Assembly (NCBI GenBank): GCA_024711295.1
Contig: JANJTB010000033.1
Coordinates: forward strand, 140,617-204,616
DNA length: 64,000 nt
Direction of reading: 5' to 3'
Origin: a bacterium
GTDB taxonomy: Bacteria > Bacteroidota > Ignavibacteria > Kapaibacteriales > UBA2268
Shown: piece by piece, positions 24,388-33,081 of the stretch
Layout: each line of letters begins with the position of its first letter
Position numbering within the stretch: position 1 is the first letter of the stretch
Translations under genes and position numbers: made by a program
Notes under the pieces: generated by a model
The model's database searches: none
What the model was told of the DNA's origin: nothing
The model's input: only the letters and a program-made list of their open reading frames with translations

Positions 24388-24774
24388 GGTACTTTCTCCG
24401 AAAGTTAAGTTATTACTTAAAGTAATTGTTAAATTCATGATATCTTATTAAGTTAACGAATTAAGTATAAATGTGTTTTTAAAATTCATATCATTCTTAT
24501 CTTTTTTAGTTACTTAAAATCAGATTATCCTAAATGTTTTTGATATTACTTACTTATACCATTTTTTTTGTATTTAAATGGATTTTTAGAGATCTAAGTT
24601 TTCAAATTTTAAAAATTAAATTGATTTCTAAAGTTGAGTTTATAACAACCCAAAAAATTGCATCTAAATTACAACCAAACCTTCACGGTTATTTGCTCTA
24701 TCAATTATCCTTAAATACAAAAAAAAGTCCGACACTAAGAAGTTTCGGACTTATCATAATTATTTAATAATGAA
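24388..24774. other. AT-rich intergenic gap
   Basis: This gap holds the promoter region of the radical SAM gene and the terminator of the arginine operon. A 77-codon open frame on the plus strand (24534-24767) has low-complexity codons and runs through the terminator, so I do not count it as a gene. I see nothing else. Confidence 0.6.
24719..24752 (-). terminator. Intrinsic terminator of the argF-rocD operon
   Basis: An 8-bp stem (AAGTCCGA with TCGGACTT) and 12-base loop. On the minus strand the stem is followed by eight Ts. It lies 22 bases past the rocD stop. Confidence 0.9.
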
Positions 24775-25977
24775 TTACTTATCTAAGCTTTTCACAACCT
24801 TTTCGATTTTAGCTACAGCCCAATCTATCTCTTCTTTTGTGATTACGAGCGGTGGAGCAAAGCGGATTATATTCACGTGAGTTTCTTTACAGAGAATACC
24901 TTCTTCCTTGAGCATTTCGCAATATGGTCTTGCCTTGGTTTTGAGAACAAATCCAATCCATAGACCGCGTCCACGGACGAAATCAATCATTGGACTATCA
25001 ATAGCACGAAGTTTAGTCATAAAATATTCGCCTAATTCATTTGAGCGCTCAATCAAATCCTCTTCTTCAAGAATTTCGAGTGCTTTAACAGCAACAGCAG
25101 CACCAAGGGGATTTCCACCAAATGTAGAACCATGCTCACCCGGATGAATAACAAGCATTACTTTTTTGTCTGCAAGAACAGCAGAAACAGGATAATAACC
25201 ACCTGATAAAGCTTTTCCGATAATTACCATATCAGGTCGAACACCTTCGTAGTAGTGAGCAAATAATTTACCAGAGCGGCCTAATCCTGCCTGAATCTCG
25301 TCGCAGATAAAAAGCACATTATTTTCATGGCAAATTTTCTCAACTTCTTTAAGGTATCCATCCGGAGGTATTACAACCCCGCCTTCACCTTGTATTGGCT
25401 CAATCAACACAGCAGCTGTGTTTGGAGTGATTTTGGTGCGCAGGTCCTCGGCATTACCGTACTCATGCATAGGAAATGCGGATGTGCAATAAGGACCAAA
25501 ACCTTTGAAAGAACTTGGATCATCAGAGAAACCAACAATTGTTGATGTTCTTCCATGAAAATTACCGGTAGCAACAATAATTTCAGCTTTATTTTCTTCG
25601 ATTCCCTTAACATCATAAGCCCAGCGACGAGCAAGTTTGATTGCAGACTCAACAGCTTCTGCACCTGAGTTCATTGGAAGCGACATTTCGTAGCCGGTCA
25701 TCTGATTTAATTTTTGATATAATCTTGGTAATTGATCATTACGAAAAGCACGACTTGTTAAAGTAACTTTTGTCGCCTGTTCAACAAATGTTTTGAATAA
25801 TTTTGGATGACAGTGACCTTGGTTTACTGCTGAATAAGCAGCAAGACAATCCAAGTATTTTTTTCCTTCAACATCAGTAACCCAGCATCTTTCGGCTGAA
25901 TGAACAACAACATCCAATGGATGATAATTATGAGCACCAAACTCATTCTCGATATTAATATAATCTTGTGTTTTCAT
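24775..25977 (-). CDS. rocD: Ornithine--oxo-acid aminotransferase
   Basis: A 400-residue class III PLP-dependent aminotransferase. It moves the delta-amino group of ornithine to 2-oxoglutarate, giving glutamate semialdehyde. The sequence opens with the ornithine aminotransferase-like EFGAHNYHPLDVVV and WVTDVEGKKYLDCLAAYSAV, and has the PLP region NSGAEAVESAIKLARRW, DEIQAGLGRSG and the Schiff-base lysine in IGKALSGGYYPVSAV. It is the last gene of a five-gene operon (argF, arcC, NifX-like, pyrB, rocD), 26 bases after pyrB, and is closed by a terminator. Context supports ornithine as the substrate, supplied by or competing with the ornithine carbamoyltransferase encoded at the operon start. Confidence 0.93.
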   Translation of the reverse strand: MKTQDYINIENEFGAHNYHPLDVVVHSAERCWVTDVEGKKYLDCLAAYSAVNQGHCHPKLFKTFVEQATKVTLTSRAFRNDQLPRLYQKLNQMTGYEMSLPMNSGAEAVESAIKLARRWAYDVKGIEENKAEIIVATGNFHGRTSTIVGFSDDPSSFKGFGPYCTSAFPMHEYGNAEDLRTKITPNTAAVLIEPIQGEGGVVIPPDGYLKEVEKICHENNVLFICDEIQAGLGRSGKLFAHYYEGVRPDMVIIGKALSGGYYPVSAVLADKKVMLVIHPGEHGSTFGGNPLGAAVAVKALEILEEEDLIERSNELGEYFMTKLRAIDSPMIDFVRGRGLWIGFVLKTKARPYCEMLKEEGILCKETHVNIIRFAPPLVITKEEIDWAVAKIEKVVKSLDK

Positions 25978-26003
25978 TTTTTTATTTACCTTTTATTATA
26001 AAA

Positions 26004-26921
26004 TTAATTTTCGTCGAATAGCATTGTAAGTAAAGCCATTCTTACGTACAAACCATTTTTTGTTTGTCTGAAATATGCAGCACGTGGGTCGTTATCAACT
26101 TCGCTGCTAATCTCGACAGACCTCGGTAGTGGATGCATTATAATAGCATCATACTTCATGGTTTGGAGTACTTTAGTATCTATGTTATAGTTTTCGAAGT
26201 TAACGTTTTTCTTCTTTAATCTTTCTTTGTCTATTCTGGTTTGATATACTACATCTACTTTGCTCAGAATACCTTTTGATGATAGAGATAACTCATAATT
26301 TATATTTCTTTTATCAAGATATTCCAAAATATCAGGTTTGATTTGCATTTCTTCAGGAGCGATAAAATAAAGCTTAATTCTATCATATTTTGCCAGTAAA
26401 TAAGCTAATGACCTGACAGTACGCCCATTATCGAGTGCACCGATAAATGCGACAGATAGTCCGTCAAGAGTTTTACACTCATTGTATATTGTGTACAAAT
26501 CGAGCAATGCTTGTGTAGGATGTTGCCCACCCGAACCGTCTCCTGCATTTATTATAGGCACTTCAGAAACAGCAGCAGCCCTTTTAGCGCCACCTTCTTC
26601 TATATGACGCAAAACTATAGCGTCACAATAATTACCAATAATTCTGATTGTATCTTCTATCATCTCACCTTGTATTTCAGACGAAAACTCAGAAGCATGT
26701 TCGGTTGAGAGTACCTTACCTCCAAGTCTCAACATAGCAGAAGCAAAAGAAAAACTTGTACGTGTAGATGGTTTGTAAAACAAATTTGCCATAATTTTGT
26801 TGCTGTAATCCATTGTACCACCACGAGCAACAATTTTCTTCATTTGCTCAGTACGCTCAAATAGTTCTTTTAACTTGGGCAATGTAAACTGTTGGCTTTC
26901 GATTATATGATTTATTGTCAT
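26004..26921 (-). CDS. pyrB: Aspartate carbamoyltransferase catalytic subunit
   Basis: A 305-residue transcarbamylase with the carbamoyl-phosphate loop YKPSTRTSFSFASAM, the HPTQALLDLYT segment, GALDNGRTVRSL and the aspartate-type IMHPLPR followed by DNDPRAAYFRQ, which separate it from ornithine carbamoyltransferases. It joins carbamoyl phosphate and aspartate in pyrimidine synthesis. No regulatory subunit (pyrI) or other pyr gene is adjacent. Instead it sits inside an arginine/ornithine operon, 15 bases after a NifX-like gene. The shared metabolite is carbamoyl phosphate, so the context may reflect control of that pool. Confidence 0.94.
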   Translation of the reverse strand: MTINHIIESQQFTLPKLKELFERTEQMKKIVARGGTMDYSNKIMANLFYKPSTRTSFSFASAMLRLGGKVLSTEHASEFSSEIQGEMIEDTIRIIGNYCDAIVLRHIEEGGAKRAAAVSEVPIINAGDGSGGQHPTQALLDLYTIYNECKTLDGLSVAFIGALDNGRTVRSLAYLLAKYDRIKLYFIAPEEMQIKPDILEYLDKRNINYELSLSSKGILSKVDVVYQTRIDKERLKKKNVNFENYNIDTKVLQTMKYDAIIMHPLPRSVEISSEVDNDPRAAYFRQTKNGLYVRMALLTMLFDEN

Positions 26922-26936
26922 TTATAATACTCCTGA

Positions 26937-27338
26937 TTAATGTATTAAGTCATCTTGATTAATTAAAGTACCGTTCACGTAAGATTGTACAGCATTTTTT
27001 ATATCAAGTTCGGCAGTTAGAATTGCAGTAAAGTCATACTTCAAAAGCTTTTCCTTCATTCCTTCGCCCATACCACCTGATAATACCACTTTACAATCTT
27101 TGATTAAACTAAGTAATACATCGTGATAATCCCTATTCCCGGATCCACCATCAATGATTCCAATGCTCAATCGTTGCTTTTTGGGATTATGAGCTTCATT
27201 ATCAGGAAAATCAATATAGTAGGGTTCTGAAATTTCATTTCCATTAATTTCATAAACTGCAAAATATTTTGATTTACCAAAATGCTTACTAAGATTAATC
27301 TTGTTGTTTGTCACAACAGCAATTTTATACTTATCCAT
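26937..27338 (-). CDS. NifX/NafY-family (dinitrogenase iron-molybdenum cofactor-binding-like) protein
   Basis: A 133-residue alpha/beta protein of the NifB-C/NifX fold: KIAVVTNNKINLSKHFGKSKYFAVYEI at the start, with the family's HFG motif, and CKVVLSGGMGEGMKEKLLKY followed by an AELDIKNAVQSYVNG tail. Nif-type members hold FeMo-cofactor precursors, but most genomic relatives occur in organisms without nitrogenase and have unknown function. No nif gene is seen. It is embedded with 3- and 15-base gaps between arcC and pyrB, so it is co-expressed with carbamoyl-phosphate enzymes. That placement is unusual and not explained by known roles. Confidence 0.82.
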   Translation of the reverse strand: MDKYKIAVVTNNKINLSKHFGKSKYFAVYEINGNEISEPYYIDFPDNEAHNPKKQRLSIGIIDGGSGNRDYHDVLLSLIKDCKVVLSGGMGEGMKEKLLKYDFTAILTAELDIKNAVQSYVNGTLINQDDLIH

Positions 27339-27341
27339 ATT

Positions 27342-28283
27342 TTATCCTATAATATGCGTACCGGCTTTGCCATCAAGAGCATCCATCAAATACTCATAAG
27401 ATGTTATGATAGCATGCTTCCCGCCGTTTCGAATAAATCTAATAACCGACTCAACTTTCGGTCCCATACTTCCTGAGGGAAAATGGCCTTCGTCATAGTA
27501 TCTCTGAAGTTCATCAGCAGTAACTCTGTCAAGACCAATTTGATCAGGTTTTTTATAGTTTAAATAAACTTTGTCTGCATCAGTACTAATTATAAATGCA
27601 TCAACACCTAAGTTGTATGCCAAAAGGGCTGATGAACGGTCTTTGTCTATTACAGCTTCCGAACCTTCGATATCACCATCTTCCTTCACAATAACAGGAA
27701 TGCCTCCACCACCCAGAGCGACTACGACAGCATCCAAATCAATGACTTTTTTTATAATTTCAAGCTGAAGAACAGATTTTGGCTCAGGTGAAGCAACCAC
27801 TCTTCGATAACCTCTTGAAGCATCCTCAACGATGTTCCAACCCAAATTACGTTTCTTCTCTTCAGCTACATCTTTTGTATAAAAAGGTCCTATTGGTTTT
27901 GAAGGGTTTCCGAAAGCAGGGTCATTATCATCTACAGAAACCATTGTAGGAATAGTAGTAACAAGTTTATTTAGCCCCAAAGACTTTATTTGCTTCTCTA
28001 GTGCACGATGCATTATGTAACCTATTTCGCTCTGAGTAGTTGCCACACACATATCTAATGTGTGAGTATATACTTCTCCTGAAGCTCTTTCAGATCTCAA
28101 CAGAGCAGCACCGGCTTGTGGACCGTTGCCGTGAGTTACAACAACGTGCCAGCCGTTTTTAATCATTAAAGCAACAGATTTTGCAGTTTCATTAGCATTA
28201 AAAAGTTGTTCATCAATTGTTCCCCTTTCGCCGGCTCTAATCAATGAATTACCTCCAACTGCTATCAAAGCTGTTTTAAGCAT
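27342..28283 (-). CDS. arcC: Carbamate kinase
   Basis: A 313-residue amino acid kinase family enzyme. It interconverts carbamoyl phosphate and ADP with carbamate and ATP, the ATP-yielding last step of the arginine deiminase pathway. Motifs are ALIAVGGNSLIRAG, VVVTHGNGPQAGAALLRSE, VVASPEPKSV, VVALGGGGIPVI, IDKDRSSALLAYNLGVDAFIISTD and FPSGSMGPKVESVIRFI, all diagnostic of ArcC. It starts one base after the argF stop and precedes the NifX-like gene by 3 bases. Together with the ornithine carbamoyltransferase it could degrade citrulline for ATP. Arginine deiminase (arcA) is not in the window. Confidence 0.95.
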   Translation of the reverse strand: MLKTALIAVGGNSLIRAGERGTIDEQLFNANETAKSVALMIKNGWHVVVTHGNGPQAGAALLRSERASGEVYTHTLDMCVATTQSEIGYIMHRALEKQIKSLGLNKLVTTIPTMVSVDDNDPAFGNPSKPIGPFYTKDVAEEKKRNLGWNIVEDASRGYRRVVASPEPKSVLQLEIIKKVIDLDAVVVALGGGGIPVIVKEDGDIEGSEAVIDKDRSSALLAYNLGVDAFIISTDADKVYLNYKKPDQIGLDRVTADELQRYYDEGHFPSGSMGPKVESVIRFIRNGGKHAIITSYEYLMDALDGKAGTHIIG

Positions 28284-28284
28284 A

Positions 28285-29205
28285 TCAGCCCTGCTTCATA
28301 AGTTTGTACATTACTGCTTTTTGTGCATGAAGTCTATTTTCTGCTTCCTGGAATACTACTGAATATGCAGCATCAATAACACCGTCAGTTACCTCATCTC
28401 CACGGTGAGCAGGCAAACAATGCATAAATATAGCGTCACTTTTAGCCGCTGACATTAATTTTTCGTTTACCTGATAAGGCATAAATATTCTTCTTCTCTC
28501 TGCAGCTTCTGACTCTTGCCCCATTGAAGCCCAAACATCAGTATAAACAGCATCTGCACCTTTTACAGCTTCGAATGGGTCGTGCAATACTTCAATTTTT
28601 GCACCAGTAAGTTTTGCATCCTCTACTGCCTGATTATATGCCATCATGTTAGGTTCGTATCCTCTTGGGCATGCAATAGTAACATCAACTCCAAGTCTTG
28701 CACCTGCATCCATAAGTGAATGAGCTACATTATTGCCATCACCAACATAAGTTAATTTCAAGCCTTCAAGTTTACCCTTAACTTCATAAACAGTCAGAAA
28801 ATCTGCCATTGCCTGACAAGGATGTGAATAATCAGTAAGTCCATTGATTATTGGAATTTTTGCATATTTAGCCATATCATCAACGATATTATGACCGAAA
28901 GTACGAATCATTATTCCCTGAACCATTCTTTCTAAGTTTTTGGCAACATCATATACTGATTCACGTTTACCTAGCGATATCTCAGCAGGTGATAAATACA
29001 AAGAATACCCACCCAATTGCTGAATACCCACATCAAAAGTAGTACGTGTACGAAGTGACGGCTTTTCAAAAATTAATGCTAAAGTTTCGCCCTCGAGTAC
29101 TTTGGAATATTTCTTGCGATCTTTTTTCATATCAATTGCTGTATCAAATGCTTCGTGGATTTCTTCAGTTGTGAAATCGCGAACCATCAAAAAATCTCTT
29201 TTCAT
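28285..29205 (-). CDS. argF: Ornithine carbamoyltransferase
   Basis: A 306-residue transcarbamylase. Carbamoyl-phosphate loop FEKPSLRTRTTFDVG, IMIRTFGHNIVDDMA, HPCQAMADFLTVYE, YVGDGNNVAHSL and the ornithine-type FMHCLPAHRGDEVTDGV identify it. I start it at the ATG at 29205 because AGGAG lies 7 bases upstream; a TTG two codons earlier (29211) would sit too close to that site. The enzyme could serve arginine synthesis or, run backwards with ArcC, citrulline phosphorolysis (then called ArcB). The operon mates arcC and rocD favour the catabolic reading. The first gene of its operon, it follows a hairpin-rich 660-base leader region. Confidence 0.94.
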   Translation of the reverse strand: MKRDFLMVRDFTTEEIHEAFDTAIDMKKDRKKYSKVLEGETLALIFEKPSLRTRTTFDVGIQQLGGYSLYLSPAEISLGKRESVYDVAKNLERMVQGIMIRTFGHNIVDDMAKYAKIPIINGLTDYSHPCQAMADFLTVYEVKGKLEGLKLTYVGDGNNVAHSLMDAGARLGVDVTIACPRGYEPNMMAYNQAVEDAKLTGAKIEVLHDPFEAVKGADAVYTDVWASMGQESEAAERRRIFMPYQVNEKLMSAAKSDAIFMHCLPAHRGDEVTDGVIDAAYSVVFQEAENRLHAQKAVMYKLMKQG

Positions 29206-29869
29206 TTTCAATCTCCTAAAAAAATATATAATTTAATAAATGTTATTAATTAAAAATTCTAATTTATGATAATAAGCTGTAACTAAACTACAGTTATTCT
29301 AAACAGGTGCGTCTGTTGTATAATGCTTAAATTGGTTAATCTTGCTTGAACGGGATTTAGGAAGGTTCAGACCATTAATATACACACAAGCTCTGACGGA
29401 TACTTGCTTTGTGTGATATATGCAATATAGTCTGTACATGATTATATCAGTTAATTATTTTATAATTTGCTCATTTAATTAACTCAAAAATAAGCAAATT
29501 AAACTGCACAACAAAATACAATTTTCCGATTTGTTAGTTCGATTATTTAATTTGATGGTAAATTTCATTTTACTAAAGGATATGAAGATTAAATTATATA
29601 TTAGACATTAGTTAATTTATTTTCATTATTTAGTTTGTTTTTTAATTTTTATAAGTAAAAATATTTATTCACATATTTAACCTATTATATTATAATTACT
29701 TAATGAATGAATAGAATTGGAGGAGACGGGTCGAAGAAAATTGAGTAATTTGGAAGTTCACTTCATTTAACTAATTAATTTTAATATACTTAATATTTTT
29801 CTTCGATTTATAAAATAAATAGTTATATTTGTCTAAATTAATTTTCAATTTTTTAGAAGAGGTATTATT
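29206..29869. other. Long intergenic region with structured segment
   Basis: This 660-base gap separates the argF operon (minus) from the T9SS cargo gene (plus). The half nearest argF has several hairpins and less extreme AT content (see 29271-29434). The remainder, about 29440-29869, is very AT-rich, with an 8-bp inverted repeat (AATTTGCT...AGCAAATT near 29466-29502) and a TATATTTG -7-like element at 29824-29831 ahead of the cargo gene. I see no protein-coding frame that looks real. Confidence 0.6.
29271..29434. promoter_or_regulatory. Candidate structured RNA / leader of the argF operon
   Basis: Three hairpins occur in 165 bases. At 29271-29298, AATAA(g)CTGTA pairs with TACAGTTATT around a 7-base loop. 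At 29302-29317, AACAG pairs with CTGTT. At 29368-29434 a long interrupted stem has CAGAC with GTCTG, ATATA with TATAT and CACACAAGC with GCTTTGTGTG, with a 14-base loop. Between the second and third lies an unpaired, relatively G-rich stretch. The strand is uncertain: on the minus strand the element would be the argF 5' leader, on the plus strand a free small RNA. It matches no RNA family I can recognise. Confidence 0.45.
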
Positions 29870-32800
29870 ATGAACCATAATTTACGGATAGATAATTATA
29901 AGTTATCTGGAATTAAAAAAATAGTGTTAATTTTAATATCTCAACTTATCACACTTTTTTTTGCAACATCAAGCACTAATGCAACAGATTTGACTATTGT
30001 AAAATTCAATTCTCCACAAGATTCAATAGTAATTGGTGAAATATTCAAAATTGGATTCAAACTTGCTAACACAAATGTTCAACCAGCCTTAGAATATTGG
30101 CTGAGAGTTTTTATGACGGATGAAAACGGAAATTCCGTTTTTAGCCTAGATACTGTTGGATCACCTATTTCTCCGTTTACTGAAAGAGACATCATTATCG
30201 ACAATGATCTGTCAATATTTAATTCAGGGAATTACAATATAAAAGTTCTGGTTGATTTTGATGAAGAAATTAATCGTGGAAACGATACTTTATCCAAAAG
30301 TTTCGTTGTTTATAATCCAGTGAAGCCTTTGAGTATAAATACAGAATTATTTTTTCATCACTACAGTAATCCAACCGGGATGCCAATAAATTTATTTGGT
30401 CACTTAAGATTAACCTATCCTCCCCAGGATGAGTGGAAATATGTAAATTATTTATTAACAGCAGATACTACTAATCCTGAATATACTGAATGGAGTGTAA
30501 AAAATGCACTAATACCTGTATTTTCCGACACGTCGAGGGTTGATGTATCATTATCTTATGATTTGCATAAATACTCACTTCAAGGCAGCGATAAAATATA
30601 TAGTTACTTGATAATTGATGATCTGCCATTGATTGATTTAGACAAAATTTCTGGTTGGAATCTTCAAAACTATAATTATGATACTCTAAATATCTCTAAC
30701 GGACTACTATTAGAGTCATCGACGAATAATACACAAATTTCGCAAGCACCAAAACCTCAAATAAACGCTCCTATCAGCGATACAACTTATAGAGGTTGTA
30801 ATGTACCTAATTTAGATTTAAATTCTAAAGTTTACAACCCAAGTACAATTACAAATTACGCAGGTGATGAAAATGCATGTGCACCTGTTTCAGCTGCTAA
30901 CAGTATGCAGTGGCTAGAAGATAATTTCAGCAATATCAGAACTGGCTTAAGTCACAGAAATAAGTTAATTTGGCTGAGTAAACTTATGAATAGGGAAAAC
31001 AATAAGGGCGTTTTTATAAGAGATTTTATACAAGGCAAGCTAGCATTCATTAATAAGTACAAACTACCAATCAGAGTAAAATTTCAAGTTTTCAACGAAG
31101 ATGGAAATATTGATTCACCTGATCGAATAGAAAACGATGCAATTAATAGAGGTGATGGCAAATATCCAACATGGAATTTCCTTAAAAAAGAAATGAAAGA
31201 TGAAGAAGATGTAGAAATGTTTATTGAATATCATCGAAAGATTGGTAATAATGATGAGGTAAGGGGAAGACATGCGATTACGGCATCAGGTGTTGCTGAA
31301 ACTGCCGGGAACAAAATCCTTTGGTACAAGGATGACAGCGATCAGGATAAGGAAGGAGGCAATACAGAAAAACAAGTAAAATGGGACACCCTGTCGAATG
31401 GTACACCTATAATTGATTCGGTTCAAAAACGAGGCGATACTACATGGTATACTTCTGTTTACGGTATAGTTTCGGAAAGCTATGATTCTACCGTAGTATT
31501 TAAAGAAAAAGGCAAACTACAAAGATTATGGGATGGATTGAAAGGATTTGGAAGATTTGTCACAAATACTGATATTATTGAGGTTGGTGCACCAAATCAG
31601 GGCTATTTGAATATTATGGCACGTAAGGATGAAAATTCTATCCCGAAATGGATTATAAGAAATTATCCAATTCAGGAATCTGAAATAAATACATCATTAT
31701 TTTTTGATTTGGTACAATTGGGATTAGAAAATTCTGTTGAAACTAACAGAATACAGTCGAAGATTATTTATTCTGAGGACTTTATTGAACTTACTCCAAA
31801 TATAAATAGTAATGACTGGTTCTGGTATAATTGCGACAACATCAATATCGAACAAAGCATTTCTTCAGTGGATGATTATAATAATAATTTGGATATTGAG
31901 TTTAGGGTAAATGATCTACCGGAATATTCACCATCATCGCCAACAATATCTGATGATTTCTCAGTTAATTTGGGTAATTCATTTATTGATCTTATAAGTG
32001 ATCAATATAACCCCTCTACAGTATCGAACTATAAAGGAGACCAAAATGCACTTGGACTTAGTTCTTTTGCTGCATTAATAAAATCCATTGATAACAATTT
32101 ATCCCAAATTGACCTGGGAATGAATTCAAGAGAAATTCTCTACGGTCTGGATAGTTTTACTGATAGACAGGCAGAAAAAGGAGTTTATAGAAATAACCTG
32201 ATAAAAGCACTTTTGAATTTTATTGATAATAAGAAATCAAAAATAAATGTTGTATTTCAAAGCACAAAAATTACGGATGAGAAAATATATGGTGATAGTT
32301 TATTTGGTCACTTTGCCGAAAATAAAAATGATTCCGAACAAAATCCTTCCTTTGAGTTTTTAGCAAATGAAATTAAAAACAACAGATATCCTGCAATAGA
32401 ATTTGCTTGGTATGATAATAGTGGCCGTAAATTTGGCAGTTGGGCTATTGTTAAAAGAGTTTTCAAGCAAAAAGGAATAGAAAAACTTGAGATTGTATAT
32501 GATGAGGATATTAAAGGTCCTGGCGGGCTTATCAACACATTTATAACCATGTTTAGAGACGCTAAAGGAAACAATCATTTAGTTGAGTTTTCGGATAATG
32601 AAGCAAAATGTATTCTTGAATCTATAGTTACTTTGGGCTACGACCCATCAATGATATTTAGTTCTGTATCAAATGAGGATATTTATGTCAAAAATTTACT
32701 GTCAATTAAGCCGAACCCATCCAATAGCAGTTCAGGTGTACTAATCCAACTTGAAATTCCTAACGATGATTCAGTAATAATTCAGCTTTTTGATATGTTG

Positions 32801-32956
32801 GGCAACAAAATATCAGACATTTATGAAGGTTCAGTTTCAAAAGGTCTTATGAACCTTAATCATACTTTTGACTTAAATCTTGGTTCGGGTATCTATACAA
32901 TTACAGTAGTTGGTAATAAATTTAGAAGCAGTGAAAAGATTGTTATCATGAATTGA
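29870..32956 (+). CDS. T9SS type A cargo protein with duplicated C39-like cysteine-peptidase module
   Basis: A 1028-residue secreted protein. A signal peptide (about 1-40) and CARDB-like segment precede two homologous modules. Module 1 starts at about 322 (YNPSTITNYAGDENACAPVS) with a nucleophile-like Cys337 and GRHAI with His468, a papain/C39-like arrangement. Module 2 starts at about 713 (YNPSTVSNYKGDQNALGLSS) and aligns closely, but the Cys is Leu728 and the His is Trp858 (FGSWAI). The C-terminus (about 944-1028; SIKPNPSNSSSG...GSGIYTITVVGN...KIVIMN) is a T9SS sorting domain. I infer a surface or secreted peptidase-like protein with an inactive second copy. The precise peptidase family is not certain. 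Confidence 0.8.
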   Translation: MNHNLRIDNYKLSGIKKIVLILISQLITLFFATSSTNATDLTIVKFNSPQDSIVIGEIFKIGFKLANTNVQPALEYWLRVFMTDENGNSVFSLDTVGSPISPFTERDIIIDNDLSIFNSGNYNIKVLVDFDEEINRGNDTLSKSFVVYNPVKPLSINTELFFHHYSNPTGMPINLFGHLRLTYPPQDEWKYVNYLLTADTTNPEYTEWSVKNALIPVFSDTSRVDVSLSYDLHKYSLQGSDKIYSYLIIDDLPLIDLDKISGWNLQNYNYDTLNISNGLLLESSTNNTQISQAPKPQINAPISDTTYRGCNVPNLDLNSKVYNPSTITNYAGDENACAPVSAANSMQWLEDNFSNIRTGLSHRNKLIWLSKLMNRENNKGVFIRDFIQGKLAFINKYKLPIRVKFQVFNEDGNIDSPDRIENDAINRGDGKYPTWNFLKKEMKDEEDVEMFIEYHRKIGNNDEVRGRHAITASGVAETAGNKILWYKDDSDQDKEGGNTEKQVKWDTLSNGTPIIDSVQKRGDTTWYTSVYGIVSESYDSTVVFKEKGKLQRLWDGLKGFGRFVTNTDIIEVGAPNQGYLNIMARKDENSIPKWIIRNYPIQESEINTSLFFDLVQLGLENSVETNRIQSKIIYSEDFIELTPNINSNDWFWYNCDNINIEQSISSVDDYNNNLDIEFRVNDLPEYSPSSPTISDDFSVNLGNSFIDLISDQYNPSTVSNYKGDQNALGLSSFAALIKSIDNNLSQIDLGMNSREILYGLDSFTDRQAEKGVYRNNLIKALLNFIDNKKSKINVVFQSTKITDEKIYGDSLFGHFAENKNDSEQNPSFEFLANEIKNNRYPAIEFAWYDNSGRKFGSWAIVKRVFKQKGIEKLEIVYDEDIKGPGGLINTFITMFRDAKGNNHLVEFSDNEAKCILESIVTLGYDPSMIFSSVSNEDIYVKNLLSIKPNPSNSSSGVLIQLEIPNDDSVIIQLFDMLGNKISDIYEGSVSKGLMNLNHTFDLNLGSGIYTITVVGNKFRSSEKIVIMN

Positions 32957-32965
32957 GAATTATTG

Positions 32966-33065
32966 AATAGGGTTGTATCTAAAAGTTTAAATCAAGTAAT
33001 TTTTCAAATTATAAATTAACTCATAATCCAAAAAAAATTACTTAGATTAATGATACAGCCCTATT
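32966..33065. terminator. Nested inverted repeat between convergent genes
   Basis: An outer 14-base arm pair (AATAGGGTTGTATC with GATACAGCCCTATT, one G-T pair) encloses an inner perfect 11-bp pair (AAGTAATTTTT at 32994-33004 and AAAAATTACTT at 33033-33043). It sits between the T9SS cargo gene and rnhB and probably ends both transcripts. The two-tier, 100-base layout is larger than an ordinary terminator. Confidence 0.6.
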
Positions 33066-33081
33066 AATGTTATTAATAACA

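Noticed and set aside
24534-24767. 77-codon open frame on the plus strand in the rocD-radical SAM gap
   Set aside because: It runs through the rocD terminator stem, has low-complexity codons and no ribosome-binding site. Chance open frame in AT-rich DNA.
29317-29325. TATAAT-like sequence as a sigma-70 promoter in the argF leader
   Set aside because: No matching -35 or Bacteroidota -33 element at the right distance.
29700-29760. Purine-rich GGAGGAGACGGGTCG segment as part of a tmRNA or other stable RNA
   Set aside because: No complementary arm nearby and no recognisable conserved core; treated as noise.
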